The notes beneath the pieces are model-generated. The model made no database searches, was not told where the DNA came from, and saw nothing but the letters and a program-made list of their open reading frames with translations. Both the position numbers and the translations under genes were made by a program. DNA of 63,665 nt from Saprospiraceae bacterium (GTDB lineage: Bacteria; Bacteroidota; Bacteroidia; Chitinophagales; Saprospiraceae): positions 1 through 63,665 of the forward strand of contig JABFRV010000046.1 of NCBI GenBank assembly GCA_013140975.1. Reading direction: 5' to 3'. The stretch's first letter is position 1. Every line of letters starts with the position of its first letter. Shown one piece after another: positions 18,293 through 27,574 of the stretch.

Positions 18293-18404
18293 GGGATTGT
18301 GTTTGATTTGAGAACTGGAATCAACAACTCATGAATAATTCATCGTTACTTAAAGTCCTGATAATTCATAATTCCAGTTACTTTTGCTTAACTAAACAAA
18401 ACCA

Positions 18405-20072
18405 ATGAGCCATACATTGAAAACCAATACAAGTGCTCTGAGCACCTTAATAACAGTATTTTTCTTTTGGGGATTTATAGCTGCCGGAAATGGTGTTTTT
18501 ATTCCTTTTTGTAAGCATTATTTTAATCTGGATCAATTTCAGAGCCAGTTGGTGGATTTTGCTTTTTATGGAGCATATTATATGGGGGCATTATTCTTAT
18601 TTATTTATAGCGTAGTAAGAAGCTATGATTTGGTTTCGGCATGGGGCTATAAAAGGAGTATTGTATATGGATTACTTTTTTCATTATTGGGGGCTATAGC
18701 TATGATTCTTGCAGTTAATTATGGTTCAGGCCAGAATGGTTTTGGATTTTTTCTTACAGCATTTTTTATATTGGCTTTAGGATTTTCATTGCAACAGACT
18801 GCAGCAAATCCATTTGCAATTTTATTGGGAGACCCATCAACAGGATCCCATAGAATCACATTGGGAGGAGCTATTAATTCATTTGGTACAGCAATTGGAC
18901 CTATAGTCGTTGCATTAATATTATTTGGCGGAACCCAGGTCAGCGATGAAATGATAAAATCTTTAAGCCTGGGAAGCGTATTAAGTCTTTATGCGGGTGT
19001 AGGCTTATTGTTTTTACTATCAGCAGCACTTTTTTATTTTTCAAAAAAAGTTCCTGACGGATTTCATGATGCAAAGGTAGAATCATCAACAAAAGCAATG
19101 TGGTTGATGATTGCCATAACGATTGGTTTAGTCGCAAGTTTTATTCCGGTTTTCCAATCTTACAAACTTAATATTAATTCCTTTTCAGAGGCAGATATTT
19201 TTTCTTTGGAAGTAAAAAGAATGTGGTATCTGATAGCAGGATTGTTCGTACTTATTGTTGGACTGGGATATGCATATTTCAATTCTAAAAAAAATTCGCA
19301 ATCTTGGGGAGCGCTACAGTATCCTCAGATGCTATTGGGAATGTTTGCAATTTTTGTTTATGTTGGAGTTGAAGTAAGTATTCAAAGCAATATGGGTGAA
19401 TTGTTAAAAAAGCCGGAATACGGATCTATGCAAGCTGCAGATATAGCACCTTATATAAGTATGTATTGGGGTTCGTTAATGATTGGAAGATGGACTGGAG
19501 CGATACCAGTATTCAATCCAAGTAAGCTCGTGAATTCAATCTTATTATTGGTAGTTCCAATAGTGGCTTTCGGAGTTGTAATTGGAATAAACTTAATGGC
19601 TAAGAAAGATATGAGTACATTGTATTATTATGTGTTCTGTGTCTTCGTATTGATAGCAGGATTTTTTTTAGCAAAATCAAGACCCGTATTTACATTAATG
19701 TTATTTAGCGCATTAGGAATTCTTGCAATGTTCATAGGACTAATGACTACTGGTCAGGTTTCTATTTATGCATTTCTAAGTGGAGGACTTTTCTGTAGCA
19801 TTATGTGGCCTTGTATTTTTTCATTGTCCATTGCAGGAACTGGTAAGTATGAAACACAGGCATCCGGATTTTTAATAATGATGATATTAGGCGGAGCAAT
19901 TATTCCACCTTTGCAAGGAAAGTTAGCAGACATTTCAAGCATAGGAATTCATAAGTCGTATTGGATAACAGTACTGTGTTTTGCGTATTTGCTATTTTTT
20001 GCAATAACGATTAAGAAAATTCTGAAGAGTAGAGGAATTGATTATGATCAGGAAGTTGTCTCCGGACACTAA
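18405..20072 (+). CDS. Sugar:proton symporter, FucP/GluP-type MFS transporter
   Basis: A 555-residue inner-membrane transporter of the major facilitator superfamily, FucP branch. The start ([25 protein letters not shown]) and the stretch [10 protein letters not shown] match the fucose/glucose/galactose symporters of Bacteroidota, as do [20 protein letters not shown] and [20 protein letters not shown]. About twelve to fourteen hydrophobic segments can be counted. The protein is longer than the usual 410-440 residues because of extra loops and helices in the middle (about residues 215-320). No sugar-utilisation genes adjoin it, so the substrate (probably a neutral hexose) is inferred from family only. 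Confidence 0.85.
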   Translation: MSHTLKTNTSALSTLITVFFFWGFIAAGNGVFIPFCKHYFNLDQFQSQLVDFAFYGAYYMGALFLFIYSVVRSYDLVSAWGYKRSIVYGLLFSLLGAIAMILAVNYGSGQNGFGFFLTAFFILALGFSLQQTAANPFAILLGDPSTGSHRITLGGAINSFGTAIGPIVVALILFGGTQVSDEMIKSLSLGSVLSLYAGVGLLFLLSAALFYFSKKVPDGFHDAKVESSTKAMWLMIAITIGLVASFIPVFQSYKLNINSFSEADIFSLEVKRMWYLIAGLFVLIVGLGYAYFNSKKNSQSWGALQYPQMLLGMFAIFVYVGVEVSIQSNMGELLKKPEYGSMQAADIAPYISMYWGSLMIGRWTGAIPVFNPSKLVNSILLLVVPIVAFGVVIGINLMAKKDMSTLYYYVFCVFVLIAGFFLAKSRPVFTLMLFSALGILAMFIGLMTTGQVSIYAFLSGGLFCSIMWPCIFSLSIAGTGKYETQASGFLIMMILGGAIIPPLQGKLADISSIGIHKSYWITVLCFAYLLFFAITIKKILKSRGIDYDQEVVSGH

Positions 20073-20118
20073 TTTCAATTTTCGAATTTCAAGTCGAGAA
20101 AAAACACAGTGATGGAAC

Positions 20119-23100
20119 TTATTTAATAAGTGTAAGGTCTCCGAATCGAATTTCCGTAGAACCATCTAATAAAACCAAAGCGTAAGAAAAAATGAAAACG
20201 GACGGATTCACAGGTTCGTTCTTATAAGTTCCATTCCAACCTTCAAATACCTGATTAACTTTTGGAGATAGTTTTTCAAATACAAGATTTCCCCAACGGT
20301 CATATATTCTTAAATACTGGATGACTGCATTTTCATCACCCATGAGATAAAACTGATCATTGATTCCATCACCGTTAGGAGAAAATGAGTTGGGCGCAAA
20401 TACGTCTGATTGTTTCTTAATTCTGATTTGTAACGTATCAGTGGTTGAACAAGAATTTTCATCCTGAACAATCAGAAAGATAGTTGTATCCGTTTTGATA
20501 TTTGCATTCGGCATTTCACAGGTTGGGCAATCAAAAAGTGAATTTGGTACCCAATTGTAAGAGCTGTATTTCTTCCCAGATTTTTCTTCAAGAGAAATTA
20601 TTTGCGGCTTATTAAGGAGAATGTCATTTCCAAGATCTATAGCAAGTGCAGGAGGTTCAACTATATTCACGAAAACAGAATCGGATAGACAGCCTTTATT
20701 ATCTTTTACTATAAAGAAATGCTTGCCTTTCGTCAAAGAGTTAAATATTTTTTGATTACTTATTACCTTACCATCAAAAATTATTTCAACAGGATCCTGT
20801 GTGTTTTGCAATTGAAGAATTTCAAATCTGCCATCGTTGAAATCAAAGCAGCTGATATCTGATTTTTCGAATAGAAATGAAATGGGTTGAAAGGTTTTTT
20901 GAATTATAACAAGACTGTCACAGAGCTGTGTACTTAGTAATTTAATTGTATCGAGTGAAATGGAATCTTTATGACATGTCGTTACATTCATATTTTGAAT
21001 GATAGCTGGCAGATATTGTCGTGTAATACTAACTACACTATCACAATACTCACCTTTAAGATTAAAGTTTTCGTAAGGAAGTAATGATTTATTACAGGTA
21101 TTTTCTAAAACAAACGTAGTATCAATAAATTTCAATTGATAATTAGTAATTACTAAGGAATCGCAACCCAGATAGGATTGCAGAATCAGAGTGTCTTTCA
21201 ATTTCTGACTGCGATTGCAGCTTATTTTGTTGGTTGAAAAATGTTGAACCGGTTCCAGGCTTATATTTTCAACTATTGTACTGTCACAATTATCAGAACC
21301 GATTATATTTTTATAAAAAATTCCTGCTTCCAGGGGATTGCAGGTCTTTTTGCTTATAAAAGTTGAATCATAAGGACTAGCAATAAAATGAATAATATGG
21401 AAACTATCACAATTCTGTGTTGTGTATTTTAGAGTATCTGTATAATTGTTTTTAAGTCCACAGACCATACTATCCTGAAATGCAAAAGTTGAAGTGCTGA
21501 GCTCTGTAACAGTTACTATGATTGAATCACAGCCATAAATTGATTTCAGATTCTGATTAACTACACCAACCTGCAGAGGATCACATGATTTTTTAATGAT
21601 TGTTATCCGATAGTTGTTAACAGGATACTGCTCTTCAATTATTATACTATCACAGAGAGTTCCCTTCAGTTGTGTTATAGTTATGACTGTATCTTGCAAT
21701 CCACAGATAAAATTCTGCATAAGAGTTGTATCAGGTGGAACATAAGTATAATTTATAATAACAGTAGAGTCGCATTTAAACTGATTGAAAAGCCTTATAA
21801 CTTCCTTTGGAGCCTGCGCAGGATCACATGTAAATTGATTGAGTTGAACAGTATCTATATTCACTCCAATTTGAGAATGAATTACAACACTGTCACAACC
21901 CGGTAAAGTGAAAAGAGTAGTATCAATCTTATTGATTTTCAAGCCACACTGGAAGGATTGAACACGAAACGTATCCGGTGAATCTATTCTATCAAAAATT
22001 CCTCTGACGCTTATTTTGTTTCCGCAAGAATCCTCAGTAATAAAATCTACTTCAATATGGAGAGATGAGGAATCTCCATTAAAATTATTTTTCCAAAACA
22101 ATCCTGAGCAACTGTCTATTGCAATTGCATTGCCATGAACATTTAACCAGGACCTTAATGAATCTCGGGAAGATGAAGAACACTTTAAAACCACATTATC
22201 CGGATTTCTTGTAATTAAAGGCTTGGCAGTATCTCGCACAATAAAGTGTAGATAATTCAATGTTTCATTTCCGCACAGATCTTTTGCGATGATTGTTACT
22301 ATCGTTGTATCGCATTTCGCTTCAGGAACTTTATCATATGACACTTCAAAGTTTACACTTTTACAATTGTCAGTTGCTTTTGTTCCTCCATAAATATTTA
22401 CCCAAGAAGTAAAATCGCTTAACTTAAAAGAATTACAAAAAACAATTTTATTGGTTCCTGGATTTGTAATTACAGGAGCTTCCTTGTCTATTACTTTTAT
22501 TTCTTGCGATGCTATTGTAGTATTGTTACAATCATCGGTTACAGTCCATTCACGGTTGATTATAATTTCGCAATCAGAAACCTTATTTGTGTTTTCTGTT
22601 AATTTTATCGTGGGTGAAAGATCACAATCATCAACAGCCATTATACTTGGAGGTCTCTTCACGTCAGAAAGACAATTGTATTCTTCATCGGCGGGTTCAT
22701 TATTAACTATTGGAAATTCAGTATCCGGTGGACATTCAAATAGAGAAATATCATCAATTAAAGTACCGGCAGAAGCTTGATCTCCAACGCTGCTAAATTC
22801 AAGTTCAGCCATATCTGCCATAGCCATGAATTTAAACTCCATGAGAAACCAGGCTACGGCTCCAGAGATAGTAACGGGCCAACTTTCATTTAACCAGGCT
22901 CCACCTGCGACTTTTACCGTACCGGTTGATGAGTGATTACCACCGTTTTGGGCAGTCCAGAATTTTAAAAGATAGACAGCACCGGGTTTAAGACCTGTAA
23001 GTTTATAACTAATTCCTCCGAATCCCGGACTTCCATGTAAATCAACAAAATTAGAAGCACCATTGGGATTGCCCATCCCTAGTCCGGCATGCAATGCATC

Positions 23101-23331
23101 GACATGATCGACTGTAGCGCGTGTGACGGTCCAACCTCCAAAAGTTGATCCTGCACTATACACAATAAAACTTCCAGGTGCAGGACTTGGTCCATCTTCA
23201 AAATCAAAATTTGGAAAAACCAACTGGTTCCATACACCACAACAGCAGACCAGGCCTCGCTGAGTCTCTTGAGAAAGACAAGGCTGCATGAAAAAAATAA
23301 AGAAGGCCAAAAATGCTACTGTTGCTTTCAC
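20119..23331 (-). CDS. T9SS type B sorted surface protein with nine Cys-Asp-Ser modules
   Basis: A 1070-residue secreted protein. After a signal peptide (ATVAFLAFFIFFMQPCLS) comes a DUF642/choice-of-anchor C-like jelly-roll domain (about residues 30-205; FGGWTVTRATVDHVDALHAG, SNFVDLHGSPG). Next are HYR-like Ig repeats with paired cysteines (about 205-460; CNNTTIASQEIKVIDKEAP). Residues of about 460-790 form an array of nine modules each containing CDS followed by a hydrophobic strand (CDSVVIHSQ, CDSTVIINY, CDSIIIEEQ, CDSLVITNY and others). The end is the gliding-motility-associated type B sorting domain: FAPNSFSPNGDGINDQFYL, IYDRWGNLVFE, GWNGTYKNEPV. It should be exported by the type IX system and held at the surface as an adhesin or matrix protein. 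It stands alone. Confidence 0.85.
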   Translation of the reverse strand: MKATVAFLAFFIFFMQPCLSQETQRGLVCCCGVWNQLVFPNFDFEDGPSPAPGSFIVYSAGSTFGGWTVTRATVDHVDALHAGLGMGNPNGASNFVDLHGSPGFGGISYKLTGLKPGAVYLLKFWTAQNGGNHSSTGTVKVAGGAWLNESWPVTISGAVAWFLMEFKFMAMADMAELEFSSVGDQASAGTLIDDISLFECPPDTEFPIVNNEPADEEYNCLSDVKRPPSIMAVDDCDLSPTIKLTENTNKVSDCEIIINREWTVTDDCNNTTIASQEIKVIDKEAPVITNPGTNKIVFCNSFKLSDFTSWVNIYGGTKATDNCKSVNFEVSYDKVPEAKCDTTIVTIIAKDLCGNETLNYLHFIVRDTAKPLITRNPDNVVLKCSSSSRDSLRSWLNVHGNAIAIDSCSGLFWKNNFNGDSSSLHIEVDFITEDSCGNKISVRGIFDRIDSPDTFRVQSFQCGLKINKIDTTLFTLPGCDSVVIHSQIGVNIDTVQLNQFTCDPAQAPKEVIRLFNQFKCDSTVIINYTYVPPDTTLMQNFICGLQDTVITITQLKGTLCDSIIIEEQYPVNNYRITIIKKSCDPLQVGVVNQNLKSIYGCDSIIVTVTELSTSTFAFQDSMVCGLKNNYTDTLKYTTQNCDSFHIIHFIASPYDSTFISKKTCNPLEAGIFYKNIIGSDNCDSTIVENISLEPVQHFSTNKISCNRSQKLKDTLILQSYLGCDSLVITNYQLKFIDTTFVLENTCNKSLLPYENFNLKGEYCDSVVSITRQYLPAIIQNMNVTTCHKDSISLDTIKLLSTQLCDSLVIIQKTFQPISFLFEKSDISCFDFNDGRFEILQLQNTQDPVEIIFDGKVISNQKIFNSLTKGKHFFIVKDNKGCLSDSVFVNIVEPPALAIDLGNDILLNKPQIISLEEKSGKKYSSYNWVPNSLFDCPTCEMPNANIKTDTTIFLIVQDENSCSTTDTLQIRIKKQSDVFAPNSFSPNGDGINDQFYLMGDENAVIQYLRIYDRWGNLVFEKLSPKVNQVFEGWNGTYKNEPVNPSVFIFSYALVLLDGSTEIRFGDLTLIK

Positions 23332-23657
23332 GTTTTAAAGGTATCGGTAACAAAGTTAGTGAAAGTAGAGAGAAAGTTTATGATAAAATAGTAATAGGCA
23401 AATAAATCCCTTGTCATTCACTTGAAAAAGACAGCTTGTGATTTTGTTACTTTCCTTTTTAAACTTGTCTTATTGCAATATCTATTCTCATGAACAAGGG
23501 TAAGGTAGAGCAGTGTTAACGACTAATTTTTTGTAAAAGATTCTAAAAGAGAAAAACAAATACTTTTGACTAGGAAAGTAGTTATTCAATAAGTTAATTA
23601 TAAATTTTTGATTCAAGTATTCTGATAACATTCAAACACAATCCCACAATTATAATT
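23332..23657. other. Intergenic stretch, nothing recognised
   Basis: A 326-base AT-rich gap between the divergently placed ends of the T9SS type B gene (start side) and ftcD (stop side). I find no ORF, hairpin with T-run, or clear promoter box. Regulatory signals for the long T9SS gene should lie in its left part. Confidence 0.4.
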
Positions 23658-25337
23658 CTAAATTATATTTCTATTTACTTCATCGATGATTGTTTTGCAA
23701 GATAAAATGCAAGCTTCAATAAATTTATCAGCTTTTTCAAAATACATTTTCTTTAATTCAACATCATCAAGCGTAGCTGCATTTATTTTAACATTAAGAG
23801 CGGCGCCTTTTACTGCAGCTTCAATACATAGAGCACCAACTCCTGCATCGCTAATTGAATTGGGGTTTCCTTGTTTGACCATTAACTCTGTAATGGGCAG
23901 AATCTGCAAAGCAGTTTCAATGGTTTTAATTGGAACTTCTATTGCTGTGATAGTCGCAGCCTGAATAGCTTTTTTTCTTGCACGTTTTTCTTCTACTGAT
24001 GTTTTGGGAAGACGAAAGGCGTCCATAATTAGATTAAAAGCTTTGGTATCTTCATCAACAAGATGTAACAATTGCGTACTCAATGAAATTCCTTTCATTG
24101 CGGCAGAATTGAATTCTTCATATCTGTCTTCATATCCTTTTTTATGGATACTGAGATTCGCGACCATAGTGCTTAATGAAGCACCCAAAGAAGCAAGATA
24201 TGCAGAAACAGATCCACCACCTGGAGCCGGACTGTCGGAAGCTGTTTCATTTGCAAATTTTTCAAGTGTAAGATTGATTAATGGATTGTTTTTTTCTTCA
24301 AGCATATCTTCGATAATTCTTTTGGAAGGAATAAATTCAGAACTTGCATTTAAGCCTATTGATTGAATGGCAATGTGAATTAATTCAGAGTCCGGGACAC
24401 CACAAGATCTTTTTTGTTTTTGTAAAAAATATAAACCTGCATCAAGCAAGGCTTTTTTGGGAACAAGTCCAACCAATTCAGAACCTGTTACAATTAATCC
24501 TCTTTTTTCAGCAGACTTTCTGCATTCTTCAAATGCGGTGTGTAAAGGAGTTATACTCATGTTGGTAAGATTCATCGATACCTGTGCGTAACGATATTCA
24601 TCAATGTACCAACCGATTGCTTTAACCGATGGACATGACCCTGGTGTGCGAAGACCTTCTCCGGTAGAATCTTTTAATAGTTTGTTAGTTTTAGGATCTC
24701 TTTGAGGTCTTCCGTTTTCTCTGATATCAAATGCGACTTCATTGGCAAGAGAAACAGAATTTGTATTCAGATTGACATTGTAAGCAATTAAAAAATCTCT
24801 CACCCCAATGACAGTAGCTCCTGAATTAAGATTTAATTCCTGAGGACCATAATCTGGCTTCCATTCGGGCAGTTTAATTTTTTCAGAAAAACCCTCGTAT
24901 TCACCGGAACGAATATCTGCAAGATTTTTTCTTTGGGAAGATGTTGCAGAATACTCATATAGGTAAATTGGAATGTTTAATTCTTTTCCAACTCTTTCTG
25001 CCAATTTTTTAGAATATTCAATTGCTTCTTCTATAGAAATATCCCGAATAGGAATTATAGGACAGACATCTGTAGCACCCATACGAGGATGTTCGCCTTT
25101 ATGATTTCTCATATTTATTAACTCAGACGCAGTTTTTATCGCTTGAAACGCTGCTTCGATTACCTGATCAGGATGACCTGCAAATGTTATAACTGTTCTG
25201 TTGGTGGACTTACCCGGATCGGTATTCAATACACTGACCCCTGATGAAGTAATTGACTTTTCAATAGCAGAAATAATCGATAGATCTCTGCCTTCACTAA
25301 AGTTTGGGACGCACTCAACAATCGCTGAGGATTTCAT
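23658..25337 (-). CDS. ftcD: Glutamate formimidoyltransferase / formimidoyl-THF cyclodeaminase fusion
   Basis: A bifunctional enzyme of histidine degradation. The N-terminal part (about 1-300) transfers the formimino group from formiminoglutamate to tetrahydrofolate: ECVPNFSEGRDLSII, AGHPDQVIEAAFQAIK, HKGEHPRMGATDVCPIIP. The C-terminal part (about 350-559) is the cyclodeaminase that forms methenyl-THF: SDSPAPGGGSVSAYLASLGA, followed by a helical bundle. The fused 559-residue form is the same plan as in animals and many Bacteroidota. No hut genes (hutH, hutU, hutI) are adjacent, so the pathway is dispersed. It is divergent from the gene at 25.4 kb, with only 42 bases between the starts. Confidence 0.95.
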   Translation of the reverse strand: MKSSAIVECVPNFSEGRDLSIISAIEKSITSSGVSVLNTDPGKSTNRTVITFAGHPDQVIEAAFQAIKTASELINMRNHKGEHPRMGATDVCPIIPIRDISIEEAIEYSKKLAERVGKELNIPIYLYEYSATSSQRKNLADIRSGEYEGFSEKIKLPEWKPDYGPQELNLNSGATVIGVRDFLIAYNVNLNTNSVSLANEVAFDIRENGRPQRDPKTNKLLKDSTGEGLRTPGSCPSVKAIGWYIDEYRYAQVSMNLTNMSITPLHTAFEECRKSAEKRGLIVTGSELVGLVPKKALLDAGLYFLQKQKRSCGVPDSELIHIAIQSIGLNASSEFIPSKRIIEDMLEEKNNPLINLTLEKFANETASDSPAPGGGSVSAYLASLGASLSTMVANLSIHKKGYEDRYEEFNSAAMKGISLSTQLLHLVDEDTKAFNLIMDAFRLPKTSVEEKRARKKAIQAATITAIEVPIKTIETALQILPITELMVKQGNPNSISDAGVGALCIEAAVKGAALNVKINAATLDDVELKKMYFEKADKFIEACILSCKTIIDEVNRNII

Positions 25338-25379
25338 ATATTTGCTTAACTTAGGCGCAAAAGTATCTATAATCGTTCA

Positions 25380-26804
25380 ATGAATCGTCCCAAAATTTTA
25401 CGAATTCTTTTATTTGTCATTCTTCTGAGCAAAAGTCAGATAGAGGCACAGCAGGTAATCCTGTCACCGGAGATTGATCTGCGCTCTGACTTTGCTTACT
25501 ATTTAATTCCTCTTGCAAAAGATGTAGTTTTAATTAGAGACAAAGCAGTTAAGGTAATTTTTCAAAAATTAGACAGCAATCTGAATTGGTCCACAGAAAG
25601 AGAATTACAACTCGAAGGCAAAAAATGGAACATCCTGGATGCCTATCAACACAATAATAATATTGGAATCATTTATACGTGTAGAATTGATAAAATCATT
25701 CAATGCTATTACACTGTTTTTGACAATGCAGGGAATAAAAAATATCATAGAAATTTAATAGATACATTAGCCATACAATCAAATGAGAACATAAGTTTTC
25801 AATCTTCCGAAAATAAGAATTTTGTTTCCGTGGGATTCCGGGATTTTCAGTCTAATCCTTATGTTTTCGTATATGAAAGATTTCAAGATTCAATTTATTA
25901 TGTAAAAAATGTTAAAGAAATATTTAATTTCAATAATGGATTCGCAGAAGAAGCCATAGTTACGAATCAAGGAGAACTGTATTTAAAGGCTATTGAACGC
26001 AATCCAATAAAATCCAAAATTAAATATATTCATAAAATTATCGGTGCAAATTCTCAAGGAGAAAAAATCATGTATAAAGTAATTGAATCAGAATTTGAGT
26101 TTTTTTCTTCCAAATTGAGTTACAGGACTTCAACGAACCAAATATGTTTTGTCGGATTGTGTCAGGAAGCAGGAGAAACAGAAATGATTGGATATGCCAT
26201 ACAGAATCTCAGCAAAAATGAACCCATTAGATTTACAGAATTTGATGAGAAGAAAATTAAAGAATGGACAGGTAGAAAGAATAACAATATTTATTCAAAT
26301 AACAATCTGCAATTGCGCAATGTAAAATTTCAAGAAGACGGTTCAGCCGTTATTTTTATTGAAAGCGTAAAACAATACTTGCGAAGACCTTATTTTGGCG
26401 GAGCCAATGATGGTACACCCGCTTTTGCCGGAAGCCGGTGGATAGACTATTATTTTGATGATGTTTTGGTGAGTTGTATCCGTGAAGATGGCGTTAAAAA
26501 TTGGGAAACCATACTTCGGAAAAAGCAATTTTCCCAGGATGATGAAGGAATAAATTCGTCTTTTTTTATAATGAACAATAGATCTTTTTTAAGGATTTTA
26601 TTCAATGACGAAATTAAAAATGAATCCACTGTTTCCGAATATATCCTACTTGCTGATGGGAAAGTCAATCGCAAGAGTATTCTGAACACCAGCTTTAAGA
26701 AAATAAACCTAAGAATCAGGGACGCTATACAAATTGACGCACAATCGGTTCTAATCCCAAGTGAGAACAATGGTAGGCTTTCTTTATTGCGAATGATTCT
26801 TTAA
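25380..26804 (+). CDS. Secreted protein of unknown function
   Basis: I do not recognise this 474-residue protein. It begins with a signal peptide (ILRILLFVILLSKSQIEAQQ) followed by a beta-rich sequence. It contains periodic strands such as LIPLAKDVVLIRDKAV and WNILDAYQHNNNIGIIYT that could form a propeller. A Gly-rich segment (PYFGGANDGTPAFAGSRW) lies near residue 340. There is no sorting domain, transmembrane segment or lipobox, so a periplasmic or outer-membrane-associated location is likely. Its promoter must lie within or next to the 5' end of ftcD, because the two starts are only 42 bases apart. Confidence 0.6.
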   Translation: MNRPKILRILLFVILLSKSQIEAQQVILSPEIDLRSDFAYYLIPLAKDVVLIRDKAVKVIFQKLDSNLNWSTERELQLEGKKWNILDAYQHNNNIGIIYTCRIDKIIQCYYTVFDNAGNKKYHRNLIDTLAIQSNENISFQSSENKNFVSVGFRDFQSNPYVFVYERFQDSIYYVKNVKEIFNFNNGFAEEAIVTNQGELYLKAIERNPIKSKIKYIHKIIGANSQGEKIMYKVIESEFEFFSSKLSYRTSTNQICFVGLCQEAGETEMIGYAIQNLSKNEPIRFTEFDEKKIKEWTGRKNNNIYSNNNLQLRNVKFQEDGSAVIFIESVKQYLRRPYFGGANDGTPAFAGSRWIDYYFDDVLVSCIREDGVKNWETILRKKQFSQDDEGINSSFFIMNNRSFLRILFNDEIKNESTVSEYILLADGKVNRKSILNTSFKKINLRIRDAIQIDAQSVLIPSENNGRLSLLRMIL

Positions 26805-26884
26805 TAAATAATTGTAAATCAACGAAATACGCATTAAAATAAGAAAATTAATTAAAGTGTATATTAATATGTAGTTGGTAAATC

Positions 26885-26892
26885 TATATTTG
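26885..26892 (+). promoter_or_regulatory. Bacteroidota-type promoter box TATATTTG
   Basis: TATATTTG matches the TAnnTTTG minus-7 consensus of Bacteroidota housekeeping sigma factor. Transcription would start near 26898, exactly where a series of hairpins begins, and read on into tRNA-Val. A plausible TTG lies upstream around 26877, though the spacing is shorter than ideal. Confidence 0.5.
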
Positions 26893-26895
26893 CAG

Positions 26896-27009
26896 TCCCA
26901 TAGCTGATAATGGTCTCAAAAAAAGTGATGGGAACTACAAAATGTCAGATTTCCGGATAACCGATTGATTTGATCCGGTGCTGCATTTATAACAAGACAG
27001 AGGTGTCTT
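26896..27009 (+). ncRNA. Candidate structured RNA or tRNA leader with three hairpins
   Basis: Three successive stems are visible: TCCCAT (26896-26901) with ATGGGA (26928-26933), CCGGAT (26953-26958) with ATCCGG (26973-26978), and AAGACA (26994-26999) with TGTCTT (27004-27009) closing a GAGG tetraloop. They fill the space between a consensus promoter box and tRNA-Val. It does not match tmRNA, SRP RNA or RNase P by eye. It may be only the processed-away leader of the tRNA transcript. Confidence 0.35.
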
Positions 27010-27035
27010 AAGATAGTCAAAATTCAATTACTCTC

Positions 27036-27113
27036 GGGAGATTAGCTCAGCTGGTTCAGAGCATCTGCCTTACAAGCAGAGGGTCACTGGTTCGAACCCA
27101 GTATCTCCCACCA
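27036..27113 (+). tRNA. tRNA-Val (anticodon TAC), CCA encoded
   Basis: A complete cloverleaf: acceptor GGGAGAT (27036-27042) pairs with ATCTCCC (27103-27109), the anticodon stem TCTGC/GCAGA carries loop CTTACAA with anticodon TAC, and the T arm is ACTGG-TTCGAAC-CCAGT. The discriminator A is at 27110 and the CCA end (27111-27113) is encoded. TAC reads valine codons GTA and probably others by wobble. Confidence 0.95.
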
Positions 27114-27119
27114 ATTCAA

Positions 27120-27285
27120 TAGTCAATAGTCAAAAGCCAATTCTTGGGCCAAGAATCAAGAGTTAAGAGTCAGTAGCCAATTTTCTTCCTTATTTTATTA
27201 GTTAGTGGCAAACTGTTCAGTTGGTTCAGTACTTAGCATCTATACTTCCTTTCAAGAGTCAAGCGTTAAGAGTCAAGAGTCAATT
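27120..27285. repeat. Heptamer-period AAGAGTC tracts
   Basis: Two tracts with a strict 7-bp period follow the tRNA: AAGAATC-AAGAGTT-AAGAGTC (27151-27171) and AAGAGTC-AAGCGTT-AAGAGTC-AAGAGTC (27254-27281). They separate the intact tRNA-Val from two decayed copies of itself. Confidence 0.7.
27212..27245 (+). pseudogene. Decayed tRNA-Val 5' fragment
   Basis: The segment containing GTTCAGTTGGTTCAG followed by AGCATCT resembles the D-arm of the tRNA-Val at 27036 (GCTCAGCTGGTTCAG, GCATCT) with a short insertion. The rest of the cloverleaf is not recognisable here. Confidence 0.5.
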
Positions 27286-27307
27286 TCCTCCTAAATTTAT
27301 TGTTATA

Positions 27308-27384
27308 AGATAAACTGAACAGCAGGATCAGTGCACCCTATTTAAGCGAGAGGGTCACTGGTTCGAACTCCGTATCTCCAACCA
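27308..27384 (+). pseudogene. Decayed tRNA-Val copy with intact T arm
   Basis: The 3' half reads AGAGGGTCACTGGTTCGAAC, identical to tRNA-Val over that span, then CTCCGTATCTCCAACCA, nearly identical. The anticodon arm and 5' half are scrambled (the anticodon stem no longer pairs), so it cannot be a functional tRNA. It looks like an old tandem duplicate of the gene at 27036. Confidence 0.7.
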
Positions 27385-27574
27385 TTTCAAAAGTCAAGTA
27401 TCTGGGAAATTGATTTCTTATGCGCAAACATGTTTCAATAAGAAACTTCAAGAAGCATTAATAAGGACTTTTATTCTAAAGACGAAAATAATAAATCAAT
27501 TTTATTTATAGTTTTTATGGCATTAATATCCATTGTAACGTGAGTATAGTTTATTTTCACTTTTTTATTAAGAA

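Noticed and set aside
22451..22780. Plus-strand frame of 109 residues opposite the T9SS type B gene
   Set aside because: Shadow of a well-supported coding strand with HYR-like motifs.
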